Assembly (NCBI GenBank): GCA_902576335.1
Contig: CACGVC010000001.1
Location: 62,001-126,000, forward strand
Reading direction: 5' to 3'
Source: an uncultured Pelagibacteraceae bacterium
GTDB taxonomy: Bacteria; Pseudomonadota; Alphaproteobacteria; Pelagibacterales; Pelagibacteraceae
DNA length: 64,000 nt
In this document: piece by piece, positions 14,747-23,292 of the stretch
Layout: every line of letters begins with the position of its first letter
How positions within the stretch are numbered: the stretch's first letter is position 1
Position numbers and translations under genes: made by a program
The notes under the pieces: generated by a model
The model's database searches: none
Told to the model about the DNA's origin: nothing
The model's input: only the letters and a program-made list of their open reading frames with translations

Positions 14747-16025
14747 AATATCCATATTTTTTTAATCTTACATCACCAGTTCTTGCATGAGCTTCCATTC
14801 CCTCATATCTTGATATTCTTGCTGCAGCAGCTCCAACTAATTCAGTAGATTCTTTTGTCATTCTTTGAAAACTTAAAGTTTTAATAAATTTACCAACAAA
14901 TAAACCACCAGTATATTTACCAGCTCCTTTAGTTGGTAAAATATGATTTGTACCTGAACATTTATCTCCATAGGCAACTGTAGTTTCTTCCCCTACAAAT
15001 AACGATCCATAATTTGTTAATCGTTCATAAAACCATTTTAAATTTTCTGTTTGAACTTCTAAATGTTCTGGAGCGTATTCATCGCTAATCTTAACAATTT
15101 CTTCATCAGTATCGCAAAGAATTACTTCACCATAATCTCTCCAAGCTGCTTCTGCACTCTTTCTAGGAACTTCGGGTAATTCTGAAATTAATTCTGGAAC
15201 TCTTTTTAACACTTTCTCAGCTAAGTCTTTACTTGTTGTGTATAACCAACATGGAGAATTATAGCCATGTTCTGCCTGACCTACTAAGTCTACAGCAACT
15301 ATCTCTGGATCAGCTTTTGCATCAGCAATTATTCCAATTTCAGTTGGACCCGCAAATAAATCTATTCCCACTTTGCCATATAAAATTCTTTTCGCTTCAG
15401 CTACAAACTGGTTTCCCGGACCAACAATGATGTCTGCTGGAGGGTTTTTAAATAATCCATTAGTCATCGCAGCAATCGCTGGAACACCACCTAAGTTCAA
15501 TATTACATCTGCTCCACAGAGATCAGCAGTGTAGACAATAGCAGGGTGAGCACCAACATTTTCTTTTGGAGGGCTACATGCAATTATATTTTTAACACCG
15601 GCAACTTTAGCTGTAGTAACACTCATAACAGCAGAAGCGATATGAGCATATCTTCCACCTGGTATGTAACAACCAGCAGTATTAACTGGGACTAATTTTT
15701 GACCTGCATACAAACCATCAGACAATTCAACCTCAAAGTCTTGTCCATAATTTTTAAGTTGAGCTTCAGCAAATTTTCTTACTCGATCAAAAGAAAATTG
15801 GATATCATCTATAGTTTTTTGATCTAAAGTTTTTTTAATTTCTTCAATTCTTTCTTTTGAAACAATTATTTCCCCATCGTACTTGTCAAACTTTTTTGTT
15901 AAATCAATGCAACCTTGTTCTTTTGTAGTTTCAATGTCTTTTAATAAATTTTGAACTATTCCTGTTGTCTTATTGTCATCTGTTGATGAAGTTTTTGGAG
16001 ATTTTTTTAGATACGTAATAGCCAT
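14739..16025 (-). CDS. HpsN/HisD-family NAD-dependent dehydrogenase
   Basis: 428 residues of the histidinol dehydrogenase superfamily. Candidate zinc ligands are in DLVGQAEHG, the GDKCSGTNHILPT loop and the terminal EAHARTGDVRL; the general-base Glu-His is in YAPEHLEV. No other his genes are present. The gene closes a sulfonate-type transporter operon and its C-terminus (HARTGD) resembles sulfopropanediol 3-dehydrogenase (HpsN), so oxidation of 2,3-dihydroxypropanesulfonate to sulfolactate is favoured. True HisD is the alternative and may even be a second role. Confidence 0.65.
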   Translation of the reverse strand: MAITYLKKSPKTSSTDDNKTTGIVQNLLKDIETTKEQGCIDLTKKFDKYDGEIIVSKERIEEIKKTLDQKTIDDIQFSFDRVRKFAEAQLKNYGQDFEVELSDGLYAGQKLVPVNTAGCYIPGGRYAHIASAVMSVTTAKVAGVKNIIACSPPKENVGAHPAIVYTADLCGADVILNLGGVPAIAAMTNGLFKNPPADIIVGPGNQFVAEAKRILYGKVGIDLFAGPTEIGIIADAKADPEIVAVDLVGQAEHGYNSPCWLYTTSKDLAEKVLKRVPELISELPEVPRKSAEAAWRDYGEVILCDTDEEIVKISDEYAPEHLEVQTENLKWFYERLTNYGSLFVGEETTVAYGDKCSGTNHILPTKGAGKYTGGLFVGKFIKTLSFQRMTKESTELVGAAAARISRYEGMEAHARTGDVRLKKYGYSN

Positions 16026-16086
16026 ATTATTTGTTTACTATAGTTGAATTATTTAAGACAATTTCAATTTTATTGCAATCAAACAA

Positions 16087-16998
16087 TTAATCTAAAGCAA
16101 CGACGGCAGCAGCAATAGATGCTAATCTTGCGGGAGCATCATCAGAACGACTGGTTATTACTACTGGAACTTTACCTCCAACAACTACACCTGCCGCACA
16201 CGCTCCACAAAAGTATATTAGCATTTTTACTAATCCATTTCCCGTTTCAACACTTGGAACCAGTAATACATCAGCCATACCAGCTACACTATTTTGTATT
16301 CCTTTAATAGCAGCAGATTTTTTTGAGATACTATTATCAAATGCTAGCGGACCGAAAACATCGGCATTTAAATTTTCTTTTTTAGCTAATTTAGTTAATT
16401 CTTCAGCCTCTTTCGAACTTGGAACACTATCTAAAACTTCTTCAGTAGCAGATAATATTGCGACCTTAGGTTTTTCAATACCAATTCTATTGGAAAAATT
16501 TATAACATTTTTAAGAATATGTAATTTTGTTTTTACATTAGGTAAAACATTCAATGCTCCATCAGTAATTATTAAAGGTTTATCCTCTTTTCCTAAAGTC
16601 ATATGCCAAATATGACTTAATCTGGTTTTTCCAAGTAAACCATATTCTCTTTTCAAAACTTCTTTCATTAGAATGTCAGTATGAATATGGCCTTTAACAA
16701 TAATTTTGATCTTTTGTTCGTTTGCAAGTTTTGCAGCAATGATGGCTGTATTGTTTTCAATAGGTTCATGAATTATCTCATAATTTGAGATATCCCATTT
16801 TAAATCTTGTGCACACTTATTTATTTCTTTTTCATCACCTATAAAAATTGGCTCAATTAGATTTTCTCTAACAGCATCTTGCACCGACTGCATAGGAAGA
16901 GGTTTTCCTGCATTAACAATCCCTGCTTTAACACCTTTCTTTTTATGAGCAACGTTGAGCAAGTTATCAGGACAAATAATTTCTTTTTTGGACAGCAT
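16087..16998 (-). CDS. pta: Phosphate acetyl/butyryltransferase family protein
   Basis: 303 residues, the PTA_PTB catalytic domain alone: GIVNAGKPLPMQS, EYGLLGKTRLSHIWHM, VLLVPSVETGNGLVKML and the C-terminal SRSDDAPARLASIAAA. Interconverts acetyl-phosphate (or butyryl-phosphate) and acyl-CoA. In sulfonate catabolism Pta converts the acetyl phosphate released by Xsc, which fits this operon. Ends close to HpsN and starts 3 bases after the LDH2-family gene. Confidence 0.75.
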   Translation of the reverse strand: MLSKKEIICPDNLLNVAHKKKGVKAGIVNAGKPLPMQSVQDAVRENLIEPIFIGDEKEINKCAQDLKWDISNYEIIHEPIENNTAIIAAKLANEQKIKIIVKGHIHTDILMKEVLKREYGLLGKTRLSHIWHMTLGKEDKPLIITDGALNVLPNVKTKLHILKNVINFSNRIGIEKPKVAILSATEEVLDSVPSSKEAEELTKLAKKENLNADVFGPLAFDNSISKKSAAIKGIQNSVAGMADVLLVPSVETGNGLVKMLIYFCGACAAGVVVGGKVPVVITSRSDDAPARLASIAAAVVALD

Positions 16999-17000
16999 GA

Positions 17001-18020
17001 CTATTTTTTTAAATCTACTAAATCTTTTTTGATAATTTTTGACAATTTGATTTCTTTTTTTACGTTCATTCTAAACCTTTTATCTTTATTTTGACCAGGA
17101 TACATTATTTCTTTCACTCCTTTTATTTTAGGCAATCTTTTAATCGTTTTAATATTATTCTTAATTCTTGAGGCATAATTTTTGACAAATAAGTTTGTTT
17201 TAAATGTGATAAACAAATGTCCAATATTTTGTGGACCTGAAAAATCATCAAAAGGATCCTTAACCTTACCTGCATGATTTCCACCAGTTAAAACACCACT
17301 AAGAATATCTACCATCCACGCTAAACCCGAACCCCTAAAACCTGCAATAGGTAATTGAACTCCGTAAAGAGCCTTTTTTGCATTCGTTGTAGGTTTACCA
17401 AATTTATCTAATGCAACACCTTTTGGTATTTTTTGATTATTTCTAGCTGCAAATCTAATTTTTCCTCTATTAATTTTTGCAATAGCTGTGTCTAATATAA
17501 AAGGTACCTTTGCTCCAGTTGGAGAACCAAAACATATGGGATTAGTTCCAAACAAACTTTTTTTTGCACCATAAGGAGCGATTGCTGGTGGAGCATTAGT
17601 ATAAATCATAGTGATTAAATTTTTTTTGACTGCTTGCTCAGCGTAATAACCAGACAATCCATAGTGACCACTATTTTTTACCGCCACTAAACCGATACCT
17701 GTTTTTTTGGCACATTCGATTGCTTTTCTAATCGCAAGATCAGCTGCAACGAAGCCAATACTATTATCAGCATCAATGTGAGCTATCGATTGAGATATTT
17801 TTTTAACTTTTATTCTAGGTTTTGGATTAATAACTTTTTTAGATATTCTTTCACAATACATTCTTAATCTAGAAAGACCATGACCATAAGCACCGACTAA
17901 CTCGGCATTAATCAAAGCATTAGCTGAAATAACAGCATGTGGATTACTTAATCCGTGATTTTTAAAAATTTTAATGACTTCTTTTTTAAGATTTTCTGTT
18001 TTCAAATTAGCCTTTTCCAC
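17001..18020 (-). CDS. LDH2/malate dehydrogenase-family oxidoreductase, ComC-like
   Basis: 339 residues of the MDH/LDH2 family (unrelated to classical malate dehydrogenase). Motifs: GAYGHGLSRLRMYCERI near the start, SGHYGLSGYYAEQA, IYTNAPPAIAPYGAKKSLFGTNPICFG and GFRGSGLAWMVDILSG. NAD(P)-dependent 2-hydroxyacid oxidation. With the HpsN-like gene alongside, sulfolactate to sulfopyruvate (ComC) is a plausible reaction; malate, lactate or ureidoglycolate are alternatives. Overlaps the permease gene by 14 bases. Confidence 0.7.
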   Translation of the reverse strand: MEKANLKTENLKKEVIKIFKNHGLSNPHAVISANALINAELVGAYGHGLSRLRMYCERISKKVINPKPRIKVKKISQSIAHIDADNSIGFVAADLAIRKAIECAKKTGIGLVAVKNSGHYGLSGYYAEQAVKKNLITMIYTNAPPAIAPYGAKKSLFGTNPICFGSPTGAKVPFILDTAIAKINRGKIRFAARNNQKIPKGVALDKFGKPTTNAKKALYGVQLPIAGFRGSGLAWMVDILSGVLTGGNHAGKVKDPFDDFSGPQNIGHLFITFKTNLFVKNYASRIKNNIKTIKRLPKIKGVKEIMYPGQNKDKRFRMNVKKEIKLSKIIKKDLVDLKK

Positions 18021-19932
18021 GCCATGGTATTGTTTTGTCTATTATTTTTCTCAAGGTGACATCAAATAATAAACCAAGCATTCCCATTATAAATATAGTG
18101 ATCCAAATAACTTCATATTGGAAATATTTTTTAGCAACGTTTTCAACAAATCCTATGCCGGTTGTTCCAGCTAAAAACTCAGCTGCAACTAAAGTTCCCC
18201 AACACATACCGACAGCAACTCTTATTCCAGTAAGTATTTCTGGTAAAGAATTTGGGAAAATTACATATCTTAAAATTTGTTTTTTGGATGCACCGAGTGA
18301 GTGAGCTGCGTGAATTTTTGATAACTGAGTACCAGAGGCACCAGCTCTTGCAGAAATAATCATGATTGATAATGAGACCATAAATAATAAGAAAACTTTC
18401 CCGGTATTATCAATTCCTAAGACTGAAATAATTAAAGGAGCCCAAGCTAGAGGGGGAACAGGTCTATAAAGCTCAATTAATGGATCAAAAAAACCTTTAG
18501 CAAATCTATTTAATCCCATAAATAATCCAAGCGGCACACCAATTAATATTCCAAACACTAATCCTAAAAATACTCTTAAAAATGAATCCCAAATATGACC
18601 ATAAGGCACTGGTACTTTAAATAGCTTAAAGTCTCCTGTTACTAATTTTAAAACTTGGCCTTTAAAATTTTGTTTAACAATTCCATCTTGTGTGTGAACT
18701 GGGTATTCACCAGGTAAAATATCAGCTATCCAATCTGGTAAAATAAAACCAATCATTTTACTAACATCAACTAGTTCTATCCATAGAAGAGGAATTTCTT
18801 TATAACCTACACTCGGTTTAAGCATAAGCATAAACTTATCAAATGTATCTGACGGCTTTGGTAGCCATCTACCAGATCCTTGTTCTGAACAGCTTGGCCC
18901 ACTTGCAACAATAGTGCCAGCTGGAAATAAAAATATATCTACAAATCTCAATCCCCCTTGAGCTTCTTTTTGGGCAACATCAAAATTGATAATTGCATTT
19001 TGCATTTCGTTTAACGCATTGGGTGGATATATACTTGCAAATTCTATTCGTCGTGCAATTTTAACAATATCTTTAGCGTAAGTTGAAGCTACTTCTTGAG
19101 TATCATCTAAATTTTTTCGATAAGCTTTGATCTCATCTTTGAGCTCTTTTATTTTATCTTTAAATTGAGGATTATGATTTCTTAACTTAAAGAATTCATC
19201 ACTAATAATTTGTAATTCTTTTGCGGCAGCATCAAATTTTAAACCTCTTTTAGTCTCTGGAACCAAAGGTACTTCGATAGTATTTTCTATAGACCCCGTT
19301 CCAGACTGAACCTTTATAATTCCCCAATCTCCTTGTTCACTTACTGCTTTAAGTCTTTGGTTTGCCTCTTGCTCTGTTTCAAAAGGATATTCAGGTTTTC
19401 TAAAATTTTCAGTTAATAAGTTAATCTTACCAGTAATGCTATCTATTTTAAATTTCGTCTCATTTTCAATTAAATCTTCATTAGTTAATAAAGGAATTAG
19501 TTGAATAGTTTTGTTTATAAATTCAGTGAGCTCTGTTTTTTGTTGTGAATTTAGATCTTCAGAAAATTTGATTTCATTTAAAGTTGCTTTAAGATTTTTA
19601 TTTTCTTTCTTAATTTGAGCAGTACTTTTGAATTCTCGTTCCTCTATTGGAAATTGATATTTTAAACCTAATAAAGAATCGTTAACTTTTGCTACTTGGC
19701 ATAGTTCATTAGCAGATTTTGGGTAAAAACCTTTTGCAATATCCCAAGAATAGTAAAGCCATACCAATAATAGAAAGCTGCTTCCGACTATAATCCAATG
19801 AGTACCACCTCTTGCTCTTTCAGGATTTCCAAAAACAGCATCAACTTTTTCAGTTTTAATTAATCTTCTTCCATAGAGAATACAGCCAATAACTGCAAAA
19901 AAAATTAAAAAGGTGACTATTTGAGTTAACAT
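18007..19932 (-). CDS. Sulfonate-type ABC permease with large N-terminal extension
   Basis: 641 residues. The C-terminal ~200 residues form a TauC/SsuC-type permease with the ATPase-contact loop AAHSLGASKKQILRYVIFPNSLPEI and RPVPPLAWAPLI. Ahead of it lie ~430 residues absent from normal TauC (about 270 residues): two N-terminal membrane helices, then a charged, helical, coiled-coil-like region (KKENKNLKATLNEIK; KDKIKELKDEIKAYRKNL). The extension could be an extra-membrane domain interacting with the binding protein. Abuts the ATPase gene (19932/19933). Confidence 0.8.
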   Translation of the reverse strand: MLTQIVTFLIFFAVIGCILYGRRLIKTEKVDAVFGNPERARGGTHWIIVGSSFLLLVWLYYSWDIAKGFYPKSANELCQVAKVNDSLLGLKYQFPIEEREFKSTAQIKKENKNLKATLNEIKFSEDLNSQQKTELTEFINKTIQLIPLLTNEDLIENETKFKIDSITGKINLLTENFRKPEYPFETEQEANQRLKAVSEQGDWGIIKVQSGTGSIENTIEVPLVPETKRGLKFDAAAKELQIISDEFFKLRNHNPQFKDKIKELKDEIKAYRKNLDDTQEVASTYAKDIVKIARRIEFASIYPPNALNEMQNAIINFDVAQKEAQGGLRFVDIFLFPAGTIVASGPSCSEQGSGRWLPKPSDTFDKFMLMLKPSVGYKEIPLLWIELVDVSKMIGFILPDWIADILPGEYPVHTQDGIVKQNFKGQVLKLVTGDFKLFKVPVPYGHIWDSFLRVFLGLVFGILIGVPLGLFMGLNRFAKGFFDPLIELYRPVPPLAWAPLIISVLGIDNTGKVFLLFMVSLSIMIISARAGASGTQLSKIHAAHSLGASKKQILRYVIFPNSLPEILTGIRVAVGMCWGTLVAAEFLAGTTGIGFVENVAKKYFQYEVIWITIFIMGMLGLLFDVTLRKIIDKTIPWRGKG

Positions 19933-20730
19933 TTAATTATCTTTCCCCATAATTTCTTCTTCCATATTCCAAATCATCTCTAATATTTCTTCTCGTTTCG
20001 CTGAAAAATCTTTGTTCTTTTTAATTTCTCTTAGATCTTCTTTCAGTCCCATTGAGGCAAATGGAAGATTGTATTCTTTATGAATTCGCCCTGGACGAGG
20101 TGCCATAACATATAATCTTTCACCAAGTAAAAGAGCTTCCTCAACTGAGTGGGTGATTAAAATAATTGTTTTCCCTGTCTCTTTCCAAATTTTCAAAACA
20201 AGAGACTGCATTTTTTCTCTTGTTAATGCATCAAGAGCTCCTAAAGGTTCATCCATTAAAATTAGGTCAGGATCATTAATCAAACATCTTGCAAGAGCAA
20301 CTCTTTGCTGCATACCACCAGAAAGTTGATAGGTTGGAGTATTACCAAAACCTTTTAAGCCAACTATTTCTAACCATTCATCAACTTTTTTTTGAGTTTC
20401 AATTGGATCTTTTTTTTTCATTCTTAAACCAAAGTTGACATTTTCTGCAACTGTTAACCACTCAAACAAAGCACCTTGTTGAAAAACCATACCTCTCTCT
20501 ACACCTGGTCCATCAATCTCTTTACTATTTAAAGTAATACTTCCGGAAGTTGGTCGAATAAATCCTGCTGTAATATTTAATAAGGTTGTTTTTCCACAAC
20601 CTGATGGTCCAAGAACTGTTAAAAGCTCTCCTTTTTTAAGAGTAAAATTTAAATCTTTTAAAGCGTGAACAGTTTCTCCTTTCGGAGTTTTAAAAATCAT
20701 ATTAAGATTTTGAGAAACTAGATCACTCAT
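19933..20730 (-). CDS. tauB: Taurine/sulfonate-type ABC ATPase
   Basis: 265 residues with a complete nucleotide-binding domain: Walker A GPSGCGKTT, Q-loop FQQGALFEWLTVAENV, signature LSGGMQQRVALAR, Walker B LILMDEPLGALD and H-loop ITHSVEEALLLG. The TauB/SsuB/NrtD subfamily matches the TauA-type binding protein and TauC-type permease beside it. Drives import across the inner membrane. Confidence 0.85.
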   Translation of the reverse strand: MSDLVSQNLNMIFKTPKGETVHALKDLNFTLKKGELLTVLGPSGCGKTTLLNITAGFIRPTSGSITLNSKEIDGPGVERGMVFQQGALFEWLTVAENVNFGLRMKKKDPIETQKKVDEWLEIVGLKGFGNTPTYQLSGGMQQRVALARCLINDPDLILMDEPLGALDALTREKMQSLVLKIWKETGKTIILITHSVEEALLLGERLYVMAPRPGRIHKEYNLPFASMGLKEDLREIKKNKDFSAKREEILEMIWNMEEEIMGKDN

Positions 20731-20762
20731 CTATTCACTTTATATTAAAATTTATAGTAAAA

Positions 20763-20800
20763 AAATAGGCACCAATTTAATAAAAAATTGGCGCCTATTT
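20763..20800 (-). terminator. Hairpin/terminator between tauA and tauB
   Basis: On the minus strand AAATAGGCGCCAATTT pairs with AAATTGGTGCCTATTT across a 6-base loop and is followed by T residues. The single imperfect position is a G-U pair on the minus strand but A-C on the plus strand, so it was selected in the minus-strand RNA. It lies right after tauA and before tauB, consistent with partial termination. Confidence 0.7.
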
Positions 20801-20820
20801 AAATTTTAATTACCTTAAAA

Positions 20821-21762
20821 TTACAAAGGTAAGAAACTCGTATCTACGTTTCCTCTTGGTGTTCCCATTCCTTTTAGGAATGCATCAAGATTCCCACTTT
20901 CCATAGAACTTTTTGTTTCCTCTGGAGTTAGAAATTTGAAACCACTTAAAGTTTCTTTCATGTCAGGAATTTTCATTTCTGAAGCTTTTGACATTGCGTT
21001 CATATCGCTTTTACCAGCTCTATATCTTGCATTAGCTTCATGAGTCACCTCAATGAAAGTTCTTAACATTCCTGGGTTTTCCTTCATGAACTTTGTAGTT
21101 ACTGAAGTAATATCGATCCCTAGGATACCTGCATCTCTAGCTTCTTGAACTGTTAGCAATCTAGATCCAACTGCAACAGCAGCTTTGATAGAATTACCAC
21201 CAAACAAACATGCCATTACAACATCACCACTTACTAAAGCAGCAGCACCTTCTTCAGGGTCCATTTGAATGATATCCATTTTTTTTCTATCCGCTCCAAC
21301 AACTTTCATACTTTCATCAAAAACATATTCCGCCATTGTCCCAAGTGGAACAGCAACTTTTTTACCTTCTAATTCAGTTGCATTCGCTTTTGTAATTCCA
21401 GATGCATTAGATGTAACACAAGTTGTTCCTCCCATTCCGTATTCCATTGCAATATCAACTAATTTGATAGGTGCTTTAGATTTTACAGCGTTAATAAATG
21501 GAACTAAACCTTGAGAGTAAGAAATATCTATATCTCCTGCTAACATCGCATCAGTCATAGCACCACCATTAGTAAAGTTAGTCCACTTTACAGGAACCCC
21601 TAGAGCTTTTGCGAAGTTTTTCTTCATCATGTCCTCTAGATTTGGACTTGGCCACTCTAAGAAGTAAGCAACCCTAACTTCATTAGCTGCTGAATTAGCA
21701 ACTGATATTGAAAGATTTAGAGCTACAAAACATCCAAGAATAAAACTAATTATTTTTTTCAT
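20821..21762 (-). CDS. tauA: TauA-like periplasmic substrate-binding protein
   Basis: 313 residues: signal peptide of about 25 residues, then a type 2 binding fold (VRVAYFLEWPSPN; GGAMTDAMLAGDIDISYSQ; KKVAVPLGTMAEYVFDESM; DPEEGAAALVSGDVVMACL). The family captures taurine and related small sulfonates or amines in the periplasm. First gene of the minus-strand transporter operon and likely the most highly expressed, since a hairpin separates it from tauB. The substrate could be taurine, hypotaurine or a C3 sulfonate. Confidence 0.8.
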   Translation of the reverse strand: MKKIISFILGCFVALNLSISVANSAANEVRVAYFLEWPSPNLEDMMKKNFAKALGVPVKWTNFTNGGAMTDAMLAGDIDISYSQGLVPFINAVKSKAPIKLVDIAMEYGMGGTTCVTSNASGITKANATELEGKKVAVPLGTMAEYVFDESMKVVGADRKKMDIIQMDPEEGAAALVSGDVVMACLFGGNSIKAAVAVGSRLLTVQEARDAGILGIDITSVTTKFMKENPGMLRTFIEVTHEANARYRAGKSDMNAMSKASEMKIPDMKETLSGFKFLTPEETKSSMESGNLDAFLKGMGTPRGNVDTSFLPL

Positions 21763-21849
21763 TTATGCCTCTTCTTTGTTTATTTATATGTTCCAATTTT
21801 AAGATTAATTTGACCTATATGTAAAACAAAAAAATGATCATTATAGTTA

Positions 21850-21866
21850 CACAACTTTAAGTTGTG
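21850..21866. promoter_or_regulatory. 17-base palindrome between divergent catabolic operons
   Basis: CACAACTT-t-AAGTTGTG is a perfect 8-base inverted repeat around one base, midway between tauA (minus) and the aminotransferase gene (plus). Its symmetry and position suggest an operator controlling both directions. No GntR/TauR-type regulator is adjacent. Confidence 0.45.
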
Positions 21867-21936
21867 ACATTATTTTGGTGGTTAATTTCTATTAATTAGT
21901 CTAAGGATTTAACTATTAAACATTTTAAATTTATTT

Positions 21937-23283
21937 ATGAGCTCAGAAAAAAGAACGTCAGTGCCTAATTCACTCAATGAACATTGGATGCCATTTACAT
22001 CTAATAAGGATTTTAAAGAAAATCCAAAATTGATTGTTGAGGCAAAAGGTGTTTATTTAAAAAATCATCATGGCAAAACACAAATTGATGCAAGCTCAGG
22101 ATTATTCTGTAATCCATTGGGACATGGAAGAAAAGAAATTATCGAAGCAATAACAAATCAATTAAACACTCTTGATTATTGTCAGCCGTTTCAACAAGGA
22201 TTTGGTGGTTCATTTGAATTAGCAACAAGAATTTCAAAACACACTCCAGGAAATTTAAATAAAATTTTTTATACGATATGTGGATCTACTGCAGTAGAAA
22301 CTGCAATAAAGATTAGTATTGCATATCATAAAGCAAGAGGTGAGGGACAAAGGTTTAGATTTGTTGGAAGAGAACGTGCTTATCATGGAATGAATATCGG
22401 TGCAACATCAGTAGGTGGTATGATCAATAACGTTAAAGCGTATGCAAGTGTATTGATGCCAGGTGTTGTTCACATGAGACACACACATTTAGATGAACAT
22501 AAATTTATTTCAGGTCAACCTGAAACAGGAGCTGAGATTGCAAATGACCTAGAGAGAATTTGCACTAATTTTGGCTCTGAAAATATCGCAGCTTGTATTG
22601 TAGAACCTATTGCTGGTTCAACAGGAACGTTAGTGCCGCCGGTTGGATATTTGCAAAGACTAAGAGAACTTTGTGATAAACATAAAATACTTTTGATTTT
22701 TGATGAAGTTATCACGGGTTGGGGAAGAACTGGTTCAGCTTTTGGAGCTCAAGAGTTTGGTGTGACACCTGATATAATGACGATGGCAAAAGCAACAACT
22801 AATGGAATAGTTCCTTTTGGTGTGGTTGCTTGTAAAGAAGAAATTTACGATGCAGTGATGGATAATTCTCCAAAAGGTGCAATAGAATTATTTCATGGCT
22901 ATACATACTCTGGAATTCCAGTTTCAGTAGCTGCAGCGTTAGCTGTTCAAGATATTTTTGAGAAAGAAGATATTTTTAACAGAGCGAAAGAACTTGCTCC
23001 TTATTTCCAAGAAGGTCTGTTTTCTCTAAAAGACATCGATGTAGTGGATAATATTAGAGGTTATGGAATGATGGGTGGTATAGATATTAAAACCGATGGT
23101 AGACCTGGTAAAGCAGGTTTAGCTACTTTCAAACATTGTTACGATGCAGGAGTAAACTTCAAAGCTACTGGTGATTGTTTAATTATAGCACCAATGTTTA
23201 TTTGTGAAAAAAAACACATTGATGAAATCATAGAAAAACTAAGAACTGGAATTACTAATTACGCAAAGAGTAAAAAGAATTAA
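21937..23283 (+). CDS. Class III omega-amino acid:pyruvate aminotransferase
   Basis: 448 residues with the beta-alanine/omega-amino acid:pyruvate transaminase pattern: EHWMPFTSNKDF at the start, RAYHGMNIGATSVGG, the PLP aspartate in FDEVITGWGRTG and the PLP lysine in MAKATTNG. Transfers the amino group of a terminal amine (taurine, hypotaurine, beta-alanine or GABA) to pyruvate. Alanine dehydrogenase follows 9 bases downstream and would regenerate pyruvate. With the divergent TauABC genes, taurine:pyruvate aminotransferase is a good candidate role. Confidence 0.75.
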   Translation: MSSEKRTSVPNSLNEHWMPFTSNKDFKENPKLIVEAKGVYLKNHHGKTQIDASSGLFCNPLGHGRKEIIEAITNQLNTLDYCQPFQQGFGGSFELATRISKHTPGNLNKIFYTICGSTAVETAIKISIAYHKARGEGQRFRFVGRERAYHGMNIGATSVGGMINNVKAYASVLMPGVVHMRHTHLDEHKFISGQPETGAEIANDLERICTNFGSENIAACIVEPIAGSTGTLVPPVGYLQRLRELCDKHKILLIFDEVITGWGRTGSAFGAQEFGVTPDIMTMAKATTNGIVPFGVVACKEEIYDAVMDNSPKGAIELFHGYTYSGIPVSVAAALAVQDIFEKEDIFNRAKELAPYFQEGLFSLKDIDVVDNIRGYGMMGGIDIKTDGRPGKAGLATFKHCYDAGVNFKATGDCLIIAPMFICEKKHIDEIIEKLRTGITNYAKSKKN

Positions 23284-23292
23284 ATTTCGTTA

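Noticed and set aside
14739-16025. Plain histidinol dehydrogenase in a histidine operon
   Set aside because: No other histidine biosynthesis genes are nearby, and the gene ends a sulfonate-type transporter operon; kept only as an alternative.
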